A stretch of 51,358 bases of DNA from an uncultured Bacteroides sp. (GCA_948847595.1 CAQOGY010000024.1:1-51358); one strand, 5' to 3'. Counted from the stretch's first letter, positions 1-9,752 are shown. Program-made: numbers and translations. Notes: generated from the sequence alone by a model not told the origin.

Positions 1-42
1 TAAAAAAGAAGGATAGCTTTTGCCCTACTAATCAGAATGTTC

Positions 43-50
43 TATCTTTG
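43..50 (+). promoter_or_regulatory. Promoter of ahcY (-7 TATCTTTG)
   Basis: TATCTTTG matches the Bacteroides -7 consensus TAnnTTTG. A TTTG at 19-22 lies 20 bases upstream and fits the -33 element. The site is 29 bases before the chosen ATG at 80. Confidence 0.8.
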
Positions 51-79
51 CACCAATTACATTTTAAATGATTTACAAT

Positions 80-1498
80 ATGTCTACAGAATTATTCTCT
101 ACTCTGCCTTATAAAGTGGCAGATATTACACTTGCTGATTTCGGACGCAAGGAAATCGATTTGGCAGAAAAAGAAATGCCCGGCCTGATGGCTCTACGCG
201 AAAAGTATGGAGAATCCAAACCGTTAAAAGGTGCCCGTATCATGGGATCATTACATATGACCATCCAGACCGCCGTACTGATTGAAACACTGGTTGCATT
301 GGGAGCTGAAGTCCGCTGGTGCTCTTGTAATATATATTCAACGCAGGATCATGCTGCTGCTGCGATTGCTGCTTCCGGTGTTGCGGTATTTGCATGGAAA
401 GGCGAGAATCTTGCCGACTACTGGTGGTGCACATTGCAGGCATTGAACTTCCCCGGCGGAAAAGGTCCGAACGTGATTGTAGACGATGGTGGCGACGCTA
501 CCATGATGATTCATGTCGGTTATGATGCTGAGAATGATGCTGCCGTATTGGACAAGGAAGTGCATGCGGAAGATGAAATCGAACTGAATGCCATTCTGAA
601 AAAAGTATTGGCTGAGGATAAGACCCGCTGGCATCGTGTGGCTGAAGAAATGCGCGGTGTATCGGAAGAGACAACGACCGGTGTACACCGTTTGTATCAG
701 ATGCAGGAAGAAGGCAAATTGCTGTTCCCGGCATTTAATGTGAACGATTCGGTTACCAAGTCTAAGTTTGATAATCTCTACGGATGTCGTGAGTCACTGG
801 CTGACGGTATCAAGAGAGCGACCGATGTGATGATTGCCGGTAAGGTAGTGGTGGTATGTGGTTACGGTGATGTGGGCAAGGGATGTTCGCATTCAATGCG
901 CTCTTATGGTGCACGTGTGCTTGTGACGGAAGTCGATCCGATCTGTGCGTTGCAGGCTGCTATGGAAGGTTTCGAAGTCGTAACGATGGAAGATGCCTGC
1001 ACCGAAGGTAATATCTTCGTGACTACTACGGGGAATATCGATATCATTCGCATTGACCACATGGAGAAAATGAAAGATCAGGCGATCGTATGTAACATCG
1101 GCCACTTTGATAATGAAATCCAGGTGGATGCGTTGAAACATTATCCGGGCATCAAATGTGTAAACATCAAGCCGCAGGTAGACCGCTATTATTTCCCGGA
1201 TGGTCACAGCATTCTTTTGCTGGCTGACGGTCGTCTGGTGAATCTGGGATGTGCGACAGGCCATCCGTCATTCGTGATGAGTAACTCATTTACCAATCAG
1301 ACGCTGGCCCAGATCGAGTTGTTCAACAAGAAATATGAAGTGAATGTATACCGCTTGCCGAAGCACCTGGATGAAGAAGTGGCTCGTCTGCATCTCGAAA
1401 AGATCGGGGTGAAACTGACGAAGCTTACTCCTGAACAGGCCGCTTATATCGGTGTATCGGTAGACGGACCTTATAAGGCTGAACATTATAGATACTAA
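80..1498 (+). CDS. ahcY: Adenosylhomocysteinase (S-adenosylhomocysteine hydrolase)
   Basis: Cytosolic NAD-dependent enzyme that reversibly splits S-adenosylhomocysteine into adenosine and homocysteine, clearing the inhibitory product of methyl transfer. The 472-residue product begins MSTELFSTLPYKVADITLAD. It carries the NAD-binding Rossmann motif VCGYGDVGKGC near residue 258, the segment NIKPQVDRY, and the family's C-terminal Lys-Tyr region ending KAEHYRY. An in-frame ATG at 68 would add four residues; the ATG at 80 is preferred because it gives the usual family N-terminus. It has its own strong promoter at 43-50. Downstream lies an inverted-repeat structure and then a YfhO-type gene, so cotranscription with that gene is uncertain. 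Identification is secure. Confidence 0.97.
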   Translation: MSTELFSTLPYKVADITLADFGRKEIDLAEKEMPGLMALREKYGESKPLKGARIMGSLHMTIQTAVLIETLVALGAEVRWCSCNIYSTQDHAAAAIAASGVAVFAWKGENLADYWWCTLQALNFPGGKGPNVIVDDGGDATMMIHVGYDAENDAAVLDKEVHAEDEIELNAILKKVLAEDKTRWHRVAEEMRGVSEETTTGVHRLYQMQEEGKLLFPAFNVNDSVTKSKFDNLYGCRESLADGIKRATDVMIAGKVVVVCGYGDVGKGCSHSMRSYGARVLVTEVDPICALQAAMEGFEVVTMEDACTEGNIFVTTTGNIDIIRIDHMEKMKDQAIVCNIGHFDNEIQVDALKHYPGIKCVNIKPQVDRYYFPDGHSILLLADGRLVNLGCATGHPSFVMSNSFTNQTLAQIELFNKKYEVNVYRLPKHLDEEVARLHLEKIGVKLTKLTPEQAAYIGVSVDGPYKAEHYRY

Positions 1499-1501
1499 TT
1501 T

Positions 1502-1615
1502 AATTGACAATTGACAGTTGACAAATGACAATGAACAGCTATATGGAACGAGTGATCTGTCGGGCTGTTATTGTTGACCTTCAATTGTCAATTGTCAATT
1601 GTCAATTGTCAATTT
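1502..1615. repeat. Inverted pair of (TTGACAA)n tandem repeats
   Basis: The gap between ahcY and the YfhO gene is mostly repeat. The left arm (about 1502-1539) holds degenerate TTGACAA-like 7-mers. The right arm (about 1563-1615) holds four to five perfect copies in the opposite orientation, seen as CAATTGT on this strand. The arms can pair imperfectly around a loop of about 24 bases. The right arm ends at the start codon of the next gene. It could act as a terminator, an attenuator or a mobile-repeat remnant. Confidence 0.75.
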
Positions 1616-1616
1616 T

Positions 1617-4130
1617 ATGAAGAAGTTCCTTCCCGACTTAATTGCTATTTTAGCTTTTATCATTCTTTCTTTTGCTTATTTTTTTCCGGCTGATATCGAA
1701 GGTCGTATTCTGTTTCAGCACGATACGGTGGCTGGAGTGGGAGCCGGTCAAGAAGCTCAGGAATATCTTGAACGTACAGGAGAACGTACCCGCTGGACAA
1801 ACTCTCTTTTTGGTGGTATGCCTACCTATCAGATGTCTCCGAGTTATGATTCTACCAAACCGCTGAAGTGGATAGAAAACATCTATCACTTGTATCTTCC
1901 ATCTTATGTGGTGCTGACCTTCATCATGATGCTCGGGTTTTATATCCTTTTGCGGGCATTCGGGTTGTCTGTCTGGTTATCTGCTTTAGGGGGGATTATC
2001 TGGGCTTTCTCCTCCTATTTCTTTATTTTGATATCGGCAGGGCATATCTGGAAATTTGTCACATTGGCTTATATTCCGCCTACGATTGCCGGTATTGTAC
2101 TGGCTTATCGGAAGAAATATCTGTTGGGAGGGATTGTTACCGCTTTGTTTATCGCGCTTCAGATTCAGTCGAATCATATTCAGATGAGTTACTACTTCAT
2201 GTTTGTCATCCTGTTTTTTGTAGGAGCTTACTTTGAAGATGCTTATAAGAAGAAGGAACTGCCGCATTTTTTCAAGGCAAGTGCCGTTCTGGCATTGGCT
2301 GCGGCGATAGGAGTGTGTGCGAACCTCTCTAACCTATACCATACTTATGAGTATAGTAAGGAGACTATGCGCGGAAAGAGTGAACTGAAACAGGAAGGAC
2401 CTGCTGCCAATCAGACCAGCAGCGGACTGGACCGTAACTATATAACGAACTGGAGTTATGGAATTGGTGAAACGCTTACTTTGCTGGTTCCGAATGTAAA
2501 GGGAGGGGCATCGGTTCCTTTATCCAAGAATGAGACTGCCATGGCAAAGGCGAATCCGATGTATAGTAACATCTATTCGCAGCTGACACAGTATTTTGGC
2601 GATCAGCCCATGACTTCCGGACCGGTCTATGTGGGAGCTTTTGTTTTATTTCTGTTTATATTGGGGTGCTTTATTGTTAAAGGACCGCTGAAATGGGCTT
2701 TACTGGGAGCTACTATCTTCTCTATTCTACTTTCGTGGGGAAAGAATTTTATGGGACTTACGGACTTTTTTATCGATTATGTACCGATGTATAACAAGTT
2801 CCGTGCCGTATCTTCTATCCTAGTTATAGCTGAATTTACGATACCTTTATTAGCGGTCTTTGCCTTAAAAGAAGTGCTGGCTAAACCGGAAATATTAAAG
2901 TTGAAAGAAAATCGGACAGGAGTAATTATCACTTTGGTATTAACAGCCGGTGTTTCACTGATTCTGGCTGTTGCCCCGGGAGTTTTCTTCTCTAGTTATA
3001 TTCCGGCACAAGAGATGGCAGCTCTGCAGCAAGGACTGCCTGCCGAGTATTTATCTCCGATCATTACGAATCTGGCCGAAATGCGCAAGGCAATGCTGAC
3101 TTCGGATGCATGGCGCAGTTTCTTTATTATAGTAGTAGGATGCTTCTTATTATTCCTTTATCAGCAGAAAAAGTTGAAGGCTTCTTTTACTATGACAGGT
3201 ATCGTGCTTCTGTGTCTGATTGATATGTGGACTGTCAATAAGCGCTATTTGAATGATGAACAATTTGTATCGAAGTCAAACCAGACAGGAGCATTCGTTA
3301 AAACTCAGACGGATGAGATAATTCTTCAGGATACGGCTTTGAATTATAGGGTGTTGAATTTCGTAGGATTTCCCGGTAATACTTTCAATGAAAATAATAC
3401 CTCATATTGGCATAAGAGTGTGGGTGGTTATCATGCGGCCAAGTTGCGTCGTTATCAGGAAATGATCGATCATCATATAACTCCGGAAATGAAGGATGCC
3501 TATCAGGAAGTTGCCGGCGCAGGCGGTGCGATGGATAGTGTGGACGCTTCCAAATTCCGTGTGCTGAATATGCTGAATACGAAGTACTTTATTTTCCCTG
3601 CCGGACAGCAAGGACAGACGGTTCCTGTTGAAAACCCTTATGCGTATGGTAACGCTTGGTTTGTGGATAAGGTGCAGTATGTCAATAATGCAAATGAAGA
3701 GATTGATGCGCTGAATGATATTTTTCCAACGGAAACAGCAGTGGTTGATGCAAGATTTAAAGATCAGTTGAAGGGTGTGACGAAAGGTTACAAAGACTCC
3801 TTATCTACCATTCGTCTGACCAGCTATGAACCGAATCGCCTGGTATATGAAACTTCTTCTGCTAAAGATGGAGTGGCTGTTTTCTCTGAGATCTATTATC
3901 CGGGCTGGCAGGCCAAGATTGACGGACAGCCGGTGGATATTGCCCGTGCTGACTATATCTTGCGTGTGATGAATGTCCCCGCAGGCCAGCATACGATTGA
4001 GATGTGGTTTGACCCGCAGAGCTTGCATGTTACGGAAAGCATAGCTTATGCGTCCCTGGCTTTATTGCTGATCGGGGTGATGGTCTGGGCATTCTTGAGT
4101 CGTAAGAGAATTACAAAGAAAGAAAAATAG
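1617..4130 (+). CDS. YfhO-family polytopic membrane protein
   Basis: An 837-residue integral membrane protein. It has a signal-anchor-like N-terminus (MKKFLPDLIAILAFIILSF), about a dozen hydrophobic segments up to roughly residue 535, a large soluble region at about 545-800 and a last membrane segment near the C-terminus before a Lys/Arg-rich tail. The motif with Asp in the first extracytoplasmic loop (FQHDTVAG) and the segment WTNSLFGGMPTYQ are typical of YfhO-like proteins, which resemble GT-C glycosyltransferases. Gram-positive members glycosylate teichoic acids; the role in Bacteroides is unknown. An alternative TTG start at 1599 lies inside the upstream repeat, so the ATG at 1617 is preferred. 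No clear promoter was found in the repeat-filled leader. Confidence 0.85.
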   Translation: MKKFLPDLIAILAFIILSFAYFFPADIEGRILFQHDTVAGVGAGQEAQEYLERTGERTRWTNSLFGGMPTYQMSPSYDSTKPLKWIENIYHLYLPSYVVLTFIMMLGFYILLRAFGLSVWLSALGGIIWAFSSYFFILISAGHIWKFVTLAYIPPTIAGIVLAYRKKYLLGGIVTALFIALQIQSNHIQMSYYFMFVILFFVGAYFEDAYKKKELPHFFKASAVLALAAAIGVCANLSNLYHTYEYSKETMRGKSELKQEGPAANQTSSGLDRNYITNWSYGIGETLTLLVPNVKGGASVPLSKNETAMAKANPMYSNIYSQLTQYFGDQPMTSGPVYVGAFVLFLFILGCFIVKGPLKWALLGATIFSILLSWGKNFMGLTDFFIDYVPMYNKFRAVSSILVIAEFTIPLLAVFALKEVLAKPEILKLKENRTGVIITLVLTAGVSLILAVAPGVFFSSYIPAQEMAALQQGLPAEYLSPIITNLAEMRKAMLTSDAWRSFFIIVVGCFLLFLYQQKKLKASFTMTGIVLLCLIDMWTVNKRYLNDEQFVSKSNQTGAFVKTQTDEIILQDTALNYRVLNFVGFPGNTFNENNTSYWHKSVGGYHAAKLRRYQEMIDHHITPEMKDAYQEVAGAGGAMDSVDASKFRVLNMLNTKYFIFPAGQQGQTVPVENPYAYGNAWFVDKVQYVNNANEEIDALNDIFPTETAVVDARFKDQLKGVTKGYKDSLSTIRLTSYEPNRLVYETSSAKDGVAVFSEIYYPGWQAKIDGQPVDIARADYILRVMNVPAGQHTIEMWFDPQSLHVTESIAYASLALLLIGVMVWAFLSRKRITKKEK

Positions 4131-4225
4131 GAAATACCAGCTGTTAGACGAATAAGCTCAAGTATAACGAGCACTAGTTCTTTGCGTACACAGTATTAAG
4201 TCTTAGTAAAAGAAATGAATGATTA

Positions 4226-4271
4226 GCTCCTTTCTACATGGCTTTGAATCATTGCCGCACGAGAAAGGAGC
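4226..4271. terminator. Possible bidirectional terminator between convergent genes
   Basis: GCTCCTTTC at 4226-4234 is complementary to GAAAGGAGC at 4263-4271, giving a 9-bp stem with a long loop (28 bases) between the convergent YfhO and GH127 genes. A T/A-rich tract follows on the plus strand. The long loop makes this only a moderate candidate. Confidence 0.4.
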
Positions 4272-4278
4272 CAAATAT

Positions 4279-6687
4279 TTATTTTACTTCCCACTCAAAC
4301 AACCCGGTAGAAAATTGATCGGGTTGTATTACCTCCAGTTTCACTGCTGTCGTTTTTACCGGATCGAAGTTCACTGTATTAGCCGCACCTTTAACTACTC
4401 CATACGAATCTGCATTTTGCACAGGACACCATTCTCCTGCCGTATCTTTATAATAAATCCTCCATGCTTTAGGCACTCTGCAACCACCCCACGGGGCATC
4501 GTCAAACCAATAAACCGTAGCACTTGCCACCAATGTTTCCTGAGGTAATTCGTAAGAAATCCACTCGATAGTTCCCTGCTTGGGCCACCAGTGATAGTAC
4601 GGTATGCTCCGGTCGTTTTCATCTTTCGGAATCAATCGGTCATTGATGGCTGAAATAGCTGTCACTTTATGCGAGGCATCTACTTTACTTTCGGATGCCA
4701 ATGTTGGCGGCATGCTGGGACGTGAAGCACTCAACTCCTGCGGTAACCACACAGCCATTGCCCCAGCTCCCCGATGTGCCCAAGCATAATAAGGTATTAA
4801 GGTAACTCTGACATCCTTCGTTGTCAAGCGTCCCTCATCATTATAACTTAATAGCTGAGCATCTGTTTTCAGTTCATTGATGCCATGCAATACATCCGGT
4901 TTCTTTACGAGCTCGAATTTTGGGGCCTGATTCATAAACAGGCTAAGCACATCGAAATCATTGTCCACCCATTCGGCACAGTATACGATAGGACCACGTT
5001 CTACGGCAATACGTCCGCGATCGGCTTCCACTTTATTGTTGGCTTTCACGGTGCGCGGCTCCATATCAAAATGTATTTTCACTTGATCTCCCTTTTTCCA
5101 TTTGCGGTTGATGCAGAAGTATCCGTTCTTCAAATCACTTTCTACTTTTTCTCCGTTGATAGTAATCGAATAACTGAGTCGCTTTCCGTCACTGTAGGCA
5201 TAAAGGTCGCTCGGCACTACCTGATTCTTTACCCATCCCGGGATACGTAATTTCAGTTGAAAACTCCCGGCATTGTTCTTCTTGATGCTTATTGTGATAT
5301 CACCGTCCCAGGGGTAATGAGTATCCTGAACGAGTTGCACAGCTTTGCCATTTACTTTCAGATCGGAAGTATTGGAGAGGAACAGATTGACAAACACCTC
5401 TTTATCTTTTACAGCATAAATATATCCCGGCAACGATGGGATAAAACGACAGATGTTGGATGGACAGCAAGCGCAGCCAAACCAAGGCTGACGTTGATGT
5501 TGACCAATGCTTTCCAACGGATTGGGATAGAAGAATCCACCACCATCCAGAGAAACACCCGAAATGAGACCGTTATACAAAGTACGTTCCAGCACATCAT
5601 AATATTTTGCTTCTCCATGCAGCAGAAATAGACGGTAGTTCAGGTACACATTGCCGATAGCCGCACAAGTCTCACAATAAGCTGACATATTAGGCAATTC
5701 GTAGTTTTTGCCGAAAGCCTCACCGGCACTCGTGGCGCCGATACCTCCCGTAATATAATACTTCTTGCTGACTATGTTCTCCCAAATCTTATCGATGGCA
5801 TGAATATAAGCACTGTCGCCCGTGAGAGCGGCTACATCCGCCATGCCTGAATACATATAAGCTGCACGAACGGCATGCCCTACCGCCTCATCTTGTTCTG
5901 TGACGGGTCGGTGAGCTTGGCTGTATTCGTCTTTGCGAGTGGTGTACCCGCGCTTATCGAGGAAGAACTTTGCCTGATCGATGTACTTCTCGTCACCAGT
6001 GACCAAGTAAAGTTTCGCCAACGCCATTTCTGCAATCTGATGTCCCGGTACGGCAACAGTTTGTCCCGGTTTGTCTCCTATTTCGCGGCATACACAGTCG
6101 GCGTATTTGATGGCTATATCCAGAAAGTTCCGTTTTCCCGTAGCTTGATAATGGGCAATAGCGCCTTCCACCATGTGTCCCAGGTTGTAGAATTCATGGC
6201 TGAGTTCTTCTACTTTTTCCCAACGTTTGCTTCCGGCCCATTCGTGAGGATGCTTGGGGTTCATAGTGCGGCTGGTGTACAGATAGCCGTCCGGTTCTTG
6301 GGCGGCGGCAACAATGACCAATACGCTGTCGATGTACTTTTCCAGCGTCTTGTTGGGGTACGTTTGCAGTAGGTAGCTGGCTCCTTCGATTGTTTTATAG
6401 ACATCCGTGTCGTCAAAAGCCAATCCGCCTACTTTATACGTATCACTCGGATGGGCAGCTTTTACGAAGTTTTCATATCTTCCGGTCTCCTCACATTTGC
6501 TGAATGCTAGAGGAATTGTAACTTCACGACTGGCTTTCAGTCGTTGTCCCCAGAAGTCATCAGTTACTTTTACGGAAGTGAAAGGAACGGGAGTGATGGG
6601 GTAACCGTGCGATGGCGTCTGCTTCACTTGTGCATGTGCTCCTATCAGGGAGCCTGCCAATACGGTTGCGATGATGTAATTTTTCAT
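4279..6687 (-). CDS. GH127-family glycoside hydrolase (putative beta-L-arabinofuranosidase), paralogue A
   Basis: An 802-residue exported enzyme with a cleavable signal peptide ending near residue 19 (GSLIGAHAQ). The (alpha/alpha)6 catalytic domain carries the full GH127 active site. By comparison with Bifidobacterium longum HypBA1, these are acid/base Glu323 (AGEAFG), zinc ligands Glu339 and Cys341 (YCETC), and Cys405, Cys407 (nucleophile) and Cys408 (GCACC). A beta-sandwich follows, then a C-terminal discoidin-like segment from about 690 (EWISYELP...VYWFDD). Family members release beta-L-arabinofuranose from Hyp-linked arabinosides, but GH127 also includes other specificities, so the substrate is inferred. 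It is second in a leftward operon 31 bases behind the GH97 gene. The lack of a lipobox suggests a periplasmic enzyme. Confidence 0.93.
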   Translation of the reverse strand: MKNYIIATVLAGSLIGAHAQVKQTPSHGYPITPVPFTSVKVTDDFWGQRLKASREVTIPLAFSKCEETGRYENFVKAAHPSDTYKVGGLAFDDTDVYKTIEGASYLLQTYPNKTLEKYIDSVLVIVAAAQEPDGYLYTSRTMNPKHPHEWAGSKRWEKVEELSHEFYNLGHMVEGAIAHYQATGKRNFLDIAIKYADCVCREIGDKPGQTVAVPGHQIAEMALAKLYLVTGDEKYIDQAKFFLDKRGYTTRKDEYSQAHRPVTEQDEAVGHAVRAAYMYSGMADVAALTGDSAYIHAIDKIWENIVSKKYYITGGIGATSAGEAFGKNYELPNMSAYCETCAAIGNVYLNYRLFLLHGEAKYYDVLERTLYNGLISGVSLDGGGFFYPNPLESIGQHQRQPWFGCACCPSNICRFIPSLPGYIYAVKDKEVFVNLFLSNTSDLKVNGKAVQLVQDTHYPWDGDITISIKKNNAGSFQLKLRIPGWVKNQVVPSDLYAYSDGKRLSYSITINGEKVESDLKNGYFCINRKWKKGDQVKIHFDMEPRTVKANNKVEADRGRIAVERGPIVYCAEWVDNDFDVLSLFMNQAPKFELVKKPDVLHGINELKTDAQLLSYNDEGRLTTKDVRVTLIPYYAWAHRGAGAMAVWLPQELSASRPSMPPTLASESKVDASHKVTAISAINDRLIPKDENDRSIPYYHWWPKQGTIEWISYELPQETLVASATVYWFDDAPWGGCRVPKAWRIYYKDTAGEWCPVQNADSYGVVKGAANTVNFDPVKTTAVKLEVIQPDQFSTGLFEWEVK

Positions 6688-6718
6688 TGAAAATGATTTA
6701 TTGTGTTTATTAATAGAT

Positions 6719-9487
6719 TTATTTATGAATCGTGTTACAGATCGGTATTTCTATCTCATAGAAGTACTGTTTGAGTAATTCGTACATTTTAGGGTCATAG
6801 ACTTTCAGTTTGCTTCTGCGGTTGATGGAATTATGAATCCCGTCAGACGGATCTGCGTAGCGATTGCAATTGAAGAAAGACTGAACACATTCTGCAAAAT
6901 ATTCTTCTTTGTTAGAGAGGGCGTAGGTGTTCTGCCAAAGTCCCTGCTTGATGGCATTTTGCAGAAGTCCTTCCAGTTGCTTGTCGAAATGAGGGTCTAC
7001 TCCTACGATTCCTACTGTATGGATGAGATGAGCAAATTCATGAATTAAGATGTTCTCTCCTGCATATCGGTCGCTAGGCAATGCCAATACATTTTCTTCT
7101 CCGCAACTGGCGGAATAGTCATCTTCGGGAGAACCCCCGAAACCTCTGGCGCGTTTATTCCAAAAAACGATATTCTCCGGAGTGTCGCATATATGAGCGT
7201 ATTCGGGTAAGTCGCATACTTCTTCATGTTCGCCCAGTATCATGACGTGGCATCCTTTTTCTGCCATCTTTGCTTTTACGTCGGGGCGCTTGGCAAGCAT
7301 CAGCGAAACGATTTGATGTGCTTGCAGCAATGCTTCGTCGCAAACTCTGTCCGAAGAGACGATGTATAGTCCTTCGGAATCAAGATACTTCTGATAAAAG
7401 GAAGGTATTTCGTTCTTTACGGCAATGGGGGTTCCGTCTATTTTCCATTCTTTATTATTACGGATAGCTATTTTTTTCGCAGGAGTCGGCATCAGTTGTA
7501 GTTTCAGTGCGAAGCCGCCTCCCGAGGCAAGATGTACTTTCAACCGACTATTTGAGGTAACCATGAAAGTCTCTTTCTTATAATCTTCTGCATTTTTATT
7601 GGCATTGATTCCGTCGGTAAATAGAGTGGCGGTATATTGTTCTCCCTCCTTTAAGAAAGGAAGATCGAGTGCTATATCCCGCTGATCCCAGTTGGTCATT
7701 CCGCCGATATACCAGTTGATGTCTTTACGTCTTGCTGTCACGATGTATTTGCCCATTTCTCCGGATAAGATCTTTGTAAAGTCGGTCTCAACAGGAAGGG
7801 AAGTGATGAAGTCGACGCATTCTTGCTCATTCTGGTAGTTGCTGGGAGCATCACAAAGCATGGTGAAGGGTGAGTCGTGCACAATGTATGCTGCCAGTTG
7901 GTGGCAGCGGGTGCCCATACTCATGGGGGTATGATACATCGCTTTCCAGTCAGTTTTCGTTCCGTTTCTCATGGCACCGGGCGTGTAGTCCACCGGTCCT
8001 GCCATCATACGTATATAAGGAAAGGTGACATCGTAAAGCGGCATGTTATTCTTTATATCGGTCCATTTTACTTCTTCCATTCCAAAGACGCTTTCAAAGT
8101 TGAGGATGTGAGGATAGGTGCGGTTTAAACCAGTAGGTTTGTAGATGCCGTGCAGGTCGAGAATCAAGTGGTGGCGGGCGGTGGCTTCTGCAATACGATA
8201 TACCATTTCTACTGCTTTCTGGTCGTCACGGTCGAGGAAGTCTACTTTGAATCCTTTAATTCCCATTTGGGCATATTTCTCGCAGGCAGCTTCAAGTTGG
8301 CTGTCCAACACATTAAAAACAGTCCATAACACGATATCAACTCCCTTATTTTTGCCATATGAGATGAGTTCGGTAAGATCCAGTTCGGGAATGACGGTTA
8401 GCATATCTCCACTTTTCGGATTATACCAACCTTCGTCGAGAATGATATATTCAATGTCGTTGCGGGCGGCGAAATCAATGTAGTATTTGTAGGTATCCAT
8501 GTTGATGCCGGCTTTGAAAGGTACTCCTTTCAGATTCCAGTCGTTCCACCAGTCCCATGCTACTTTGCCGGTCTTGATCCATGAGTAGTCTCCGATGCGG
8601 TTGGGGGATGCTAAAGCATATACCAGATTGTTGACGGGCATTTCCGTATCTTTTTCGGTGATGGCGAGTATGCGCCAGGGATAGGAACGGGGGCCTGAGG
8701 TGCGGGCGATGAAGTCTTCCGCTTTAGTCACGTATTCTTGTTGTCGCCACGGATAGAAATCTGTTTTAGCGGGATAAGGAGCGAATTTTCCTTGCAGGCG
8801 ATGTTCATTGCCTTGCGACTCGACAAACATGCCGGGATAATTTTCCAGATCAGCTTCCAGTAGCGTTAGTTTAATCCCGTTGGCATAGTCGATGGTAACA
8901 GGAAGAAATGCGAGTTTGGAGGCGGCTTGAGATAAAGTGGTGGCATCGTATATATTCTGGAAAGCCATAGCCAATGGTTGTTGGTCGTTGGTACTATAAG
9001 GAAGGTAGACGGCATGGTCTTTGCTGAAATTGAATTCTGCCAGTTCGTTCTTGATGGTCATTTCCGAAGCGTGAGTGGTGTAGAAACGATAGGCAACTCC
9101 TTCATTGTAGACACGAAAAAGGATGCCGAAGCCTCCTTTCAGCTTTAAATCCAATTCATAGCACGAAGCGGTAAAGCGGTTGAAGCGATAGAATGGGGCA
9201 ACGATGTTTTCCGTTATCGTTTTCTTTTTGCTTTTTACTACCACAGGATTTTCTCCTAGTGTGAACCCGGAATGGAGAGTCAATCCTATTTCTGACTTTG
9301 CAAGAAGTGTGTCTTCTTGGTGTATGATCAAATAGGATAAGTGTTTGTCGGTACCGATCTCTACTTTTATTTTTCCGTTGGGTGAGTTCAACGTATATAC
9401 GTTTCCGGCATTCATGGATAATGTGCCCACTAAAAGAATAGCCGAGGTCAACAAGAGTAGGCGGAAAGTGAAGCTGTTTTTCATCAT
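6719..9487 (-). CDS. GH97 alpha-galactosidase-like enzyme fused to a C-terminal zincin-like metallopeptidase module
   Basis: A 922-residue exported protein starting MMKNSF with a signal peptide ending near residue 26. Residues about 27-670 form a GH97 enzyme: N-terminal beta-sandwich, then a (beta/alpha)8 barrel. Asp416 (KGFKVDF) and Glu471 (GMEEVKW) match the nucleophile and acid/base of the retaining GH97 subgroup (BtGH97b type, alpha-galactosidase), not SusB-type inverting enzymes. Residues about 690-922 are an extra module with HEFAH at 816-820 and a downstream EEYFAE (861-866) that could supply the third zinc ligand, as in gluzincin/ATLF-like peptidases. An upstream reading-frame extension to 9667 crosses the promoter and was rejected; ATG at 9484 is an alternative start. 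It is first in the leftward operon. Activity of the peptidase module is inferred. Confidence 0.9.
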   Translation of the reverse strand: MMKNSFTFRLLLLTSAILLVGTLSMNAGNVYTLNSPNGKIKVEIGTDKHLSYLIIHQEDTLLAKSEIGLTLHSGFTLGENPVVVKSKKKTITENIVAPFYRFNRFTASCYELDLKLKGGFGILFRVYNEGVAYRFYTTHASEMTIKNELAEFNFSKDHAVYLPYSTNDQQPLAMAFQNIYDATTLSQAASKLAFLPVTIDYANGIKLTLLEADLENYPGMFVESQGNEHRLQGKFAPYPAKTDFYPWRQQEYVTKAEDFIARTSGPRSYPWRILAITEKDTEMPVNNLVYALASPNRIGDYSWIKTGKVAWDWWNDWNLKGVPFKAGINMDTYKYYIDFAARNDIEYIILDEGWYNPKSGDMLTVIPELDLTELISYGKNKGVDIVLWTVFNVLDSQLEAACEKYAQMGIKGFKVDFLDRDDQKAVEMVYRIAEATARHHLILDLHGIYKPTGLNRTYPHILNFESVFGMEEVKWTDIKNNMPLYDVTFPYIRMMAGPVDYTPGAMRNGTKTDWKAMYHTPMSMGTRCHQLAAYIVHDSPFTMLCDAPSNYQNEQECVDFITSLPVETDFTKILSGEMGKYIVTARRKDINWYIGGMTNWDQRDIALDLPFLKEGEQYTATLFTDGINANKNAEDYKKETFMVTSNSRLKVHLASGGGFALKLQLMPTPAKKIAIRNNKEWKIDGTPIAVKNEIPSFYQKYLDSEGLYIVSSDRVCDEALLQAHQIVSLMLAKRPDVKAKMAEKGCHVMILGEHEEVCDLPEYAHICDTPENIVFWNKRARGFGGSPEDDYSASCGEENVLALPSDRYAGENILIHEFAHLIHTVGIVGVDPHFDKQLEGLLQNAIKQGLWQNTYALSNKEEYFAECVQSFFNCNRYADPSDGIHNSINRRSKLKVYDPKMYELLKQYFYEIEIPICNTIHK

Positions 9488-9509
9488 TAGTATATTATTT
9501 GATTGAATG

Positions 9510-9517
9510 CAAAGTAA
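9510..9517 (-). promoter_or_regulatory. Putative -7 element of the GH97-GH127 operon
   Basis: Read on the minus strand this is TTACTTTG followed by C, 22 bases before the GH97 ATG. It differs from TAnnTTTG at one position and is identical to the element before the rightward operon. No good -33 TTTG is seen at the right distance, as expected for an activator-dependent promoter. Confidence 0.55.
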
Positions 9518-9717
9518 CGGAAAAAAAGAAAAAGAGAGGAGTTCAATACTACAATGCAATGAAACAATTGTCCAATTAACCGAATAATCAAGGTTCTCCA
9601 AGCCTCCTTGTACTATTCTGTTATCGGAATAGACTATTTTTCGGGAGATGTATGCTTGTTGAACCACTGCTTCTTATCAAAGTCAGTAACTAAATTAGAT
9701 CTGCGCAAAGTCTTCAT

Positions 9718-9752
9718 AACAAATAAGATTGTAACACACAATCTTATTTGTT
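9718..9752. repeat. Perfect 15-bp inverted repeat (hairpin) in the divergent region
   Basis: AACAAATAAGATTGT (9718-9732) and its exact reverse complement (9738-9752) flank the 5-base loop AACAC. No gene ends nearby on either strand, so an ordinary terminator role is not obvious. It could cap a small RNA or stop a leader transcript. Confidence 0.7.

Noticed and set aside
1581..1615. Possible CRISPR-like array at the CAATTGT repeats
   Set aside because: The units are 7 bp in direct tandem without spacers and no cas genes are present.
9488..9667. Sixty-residue N-terminal extension of the GH97 protein
   Set aside because: It starts with GTG, crosses the -7 element and would bury the signal peptide that starts at 9487.
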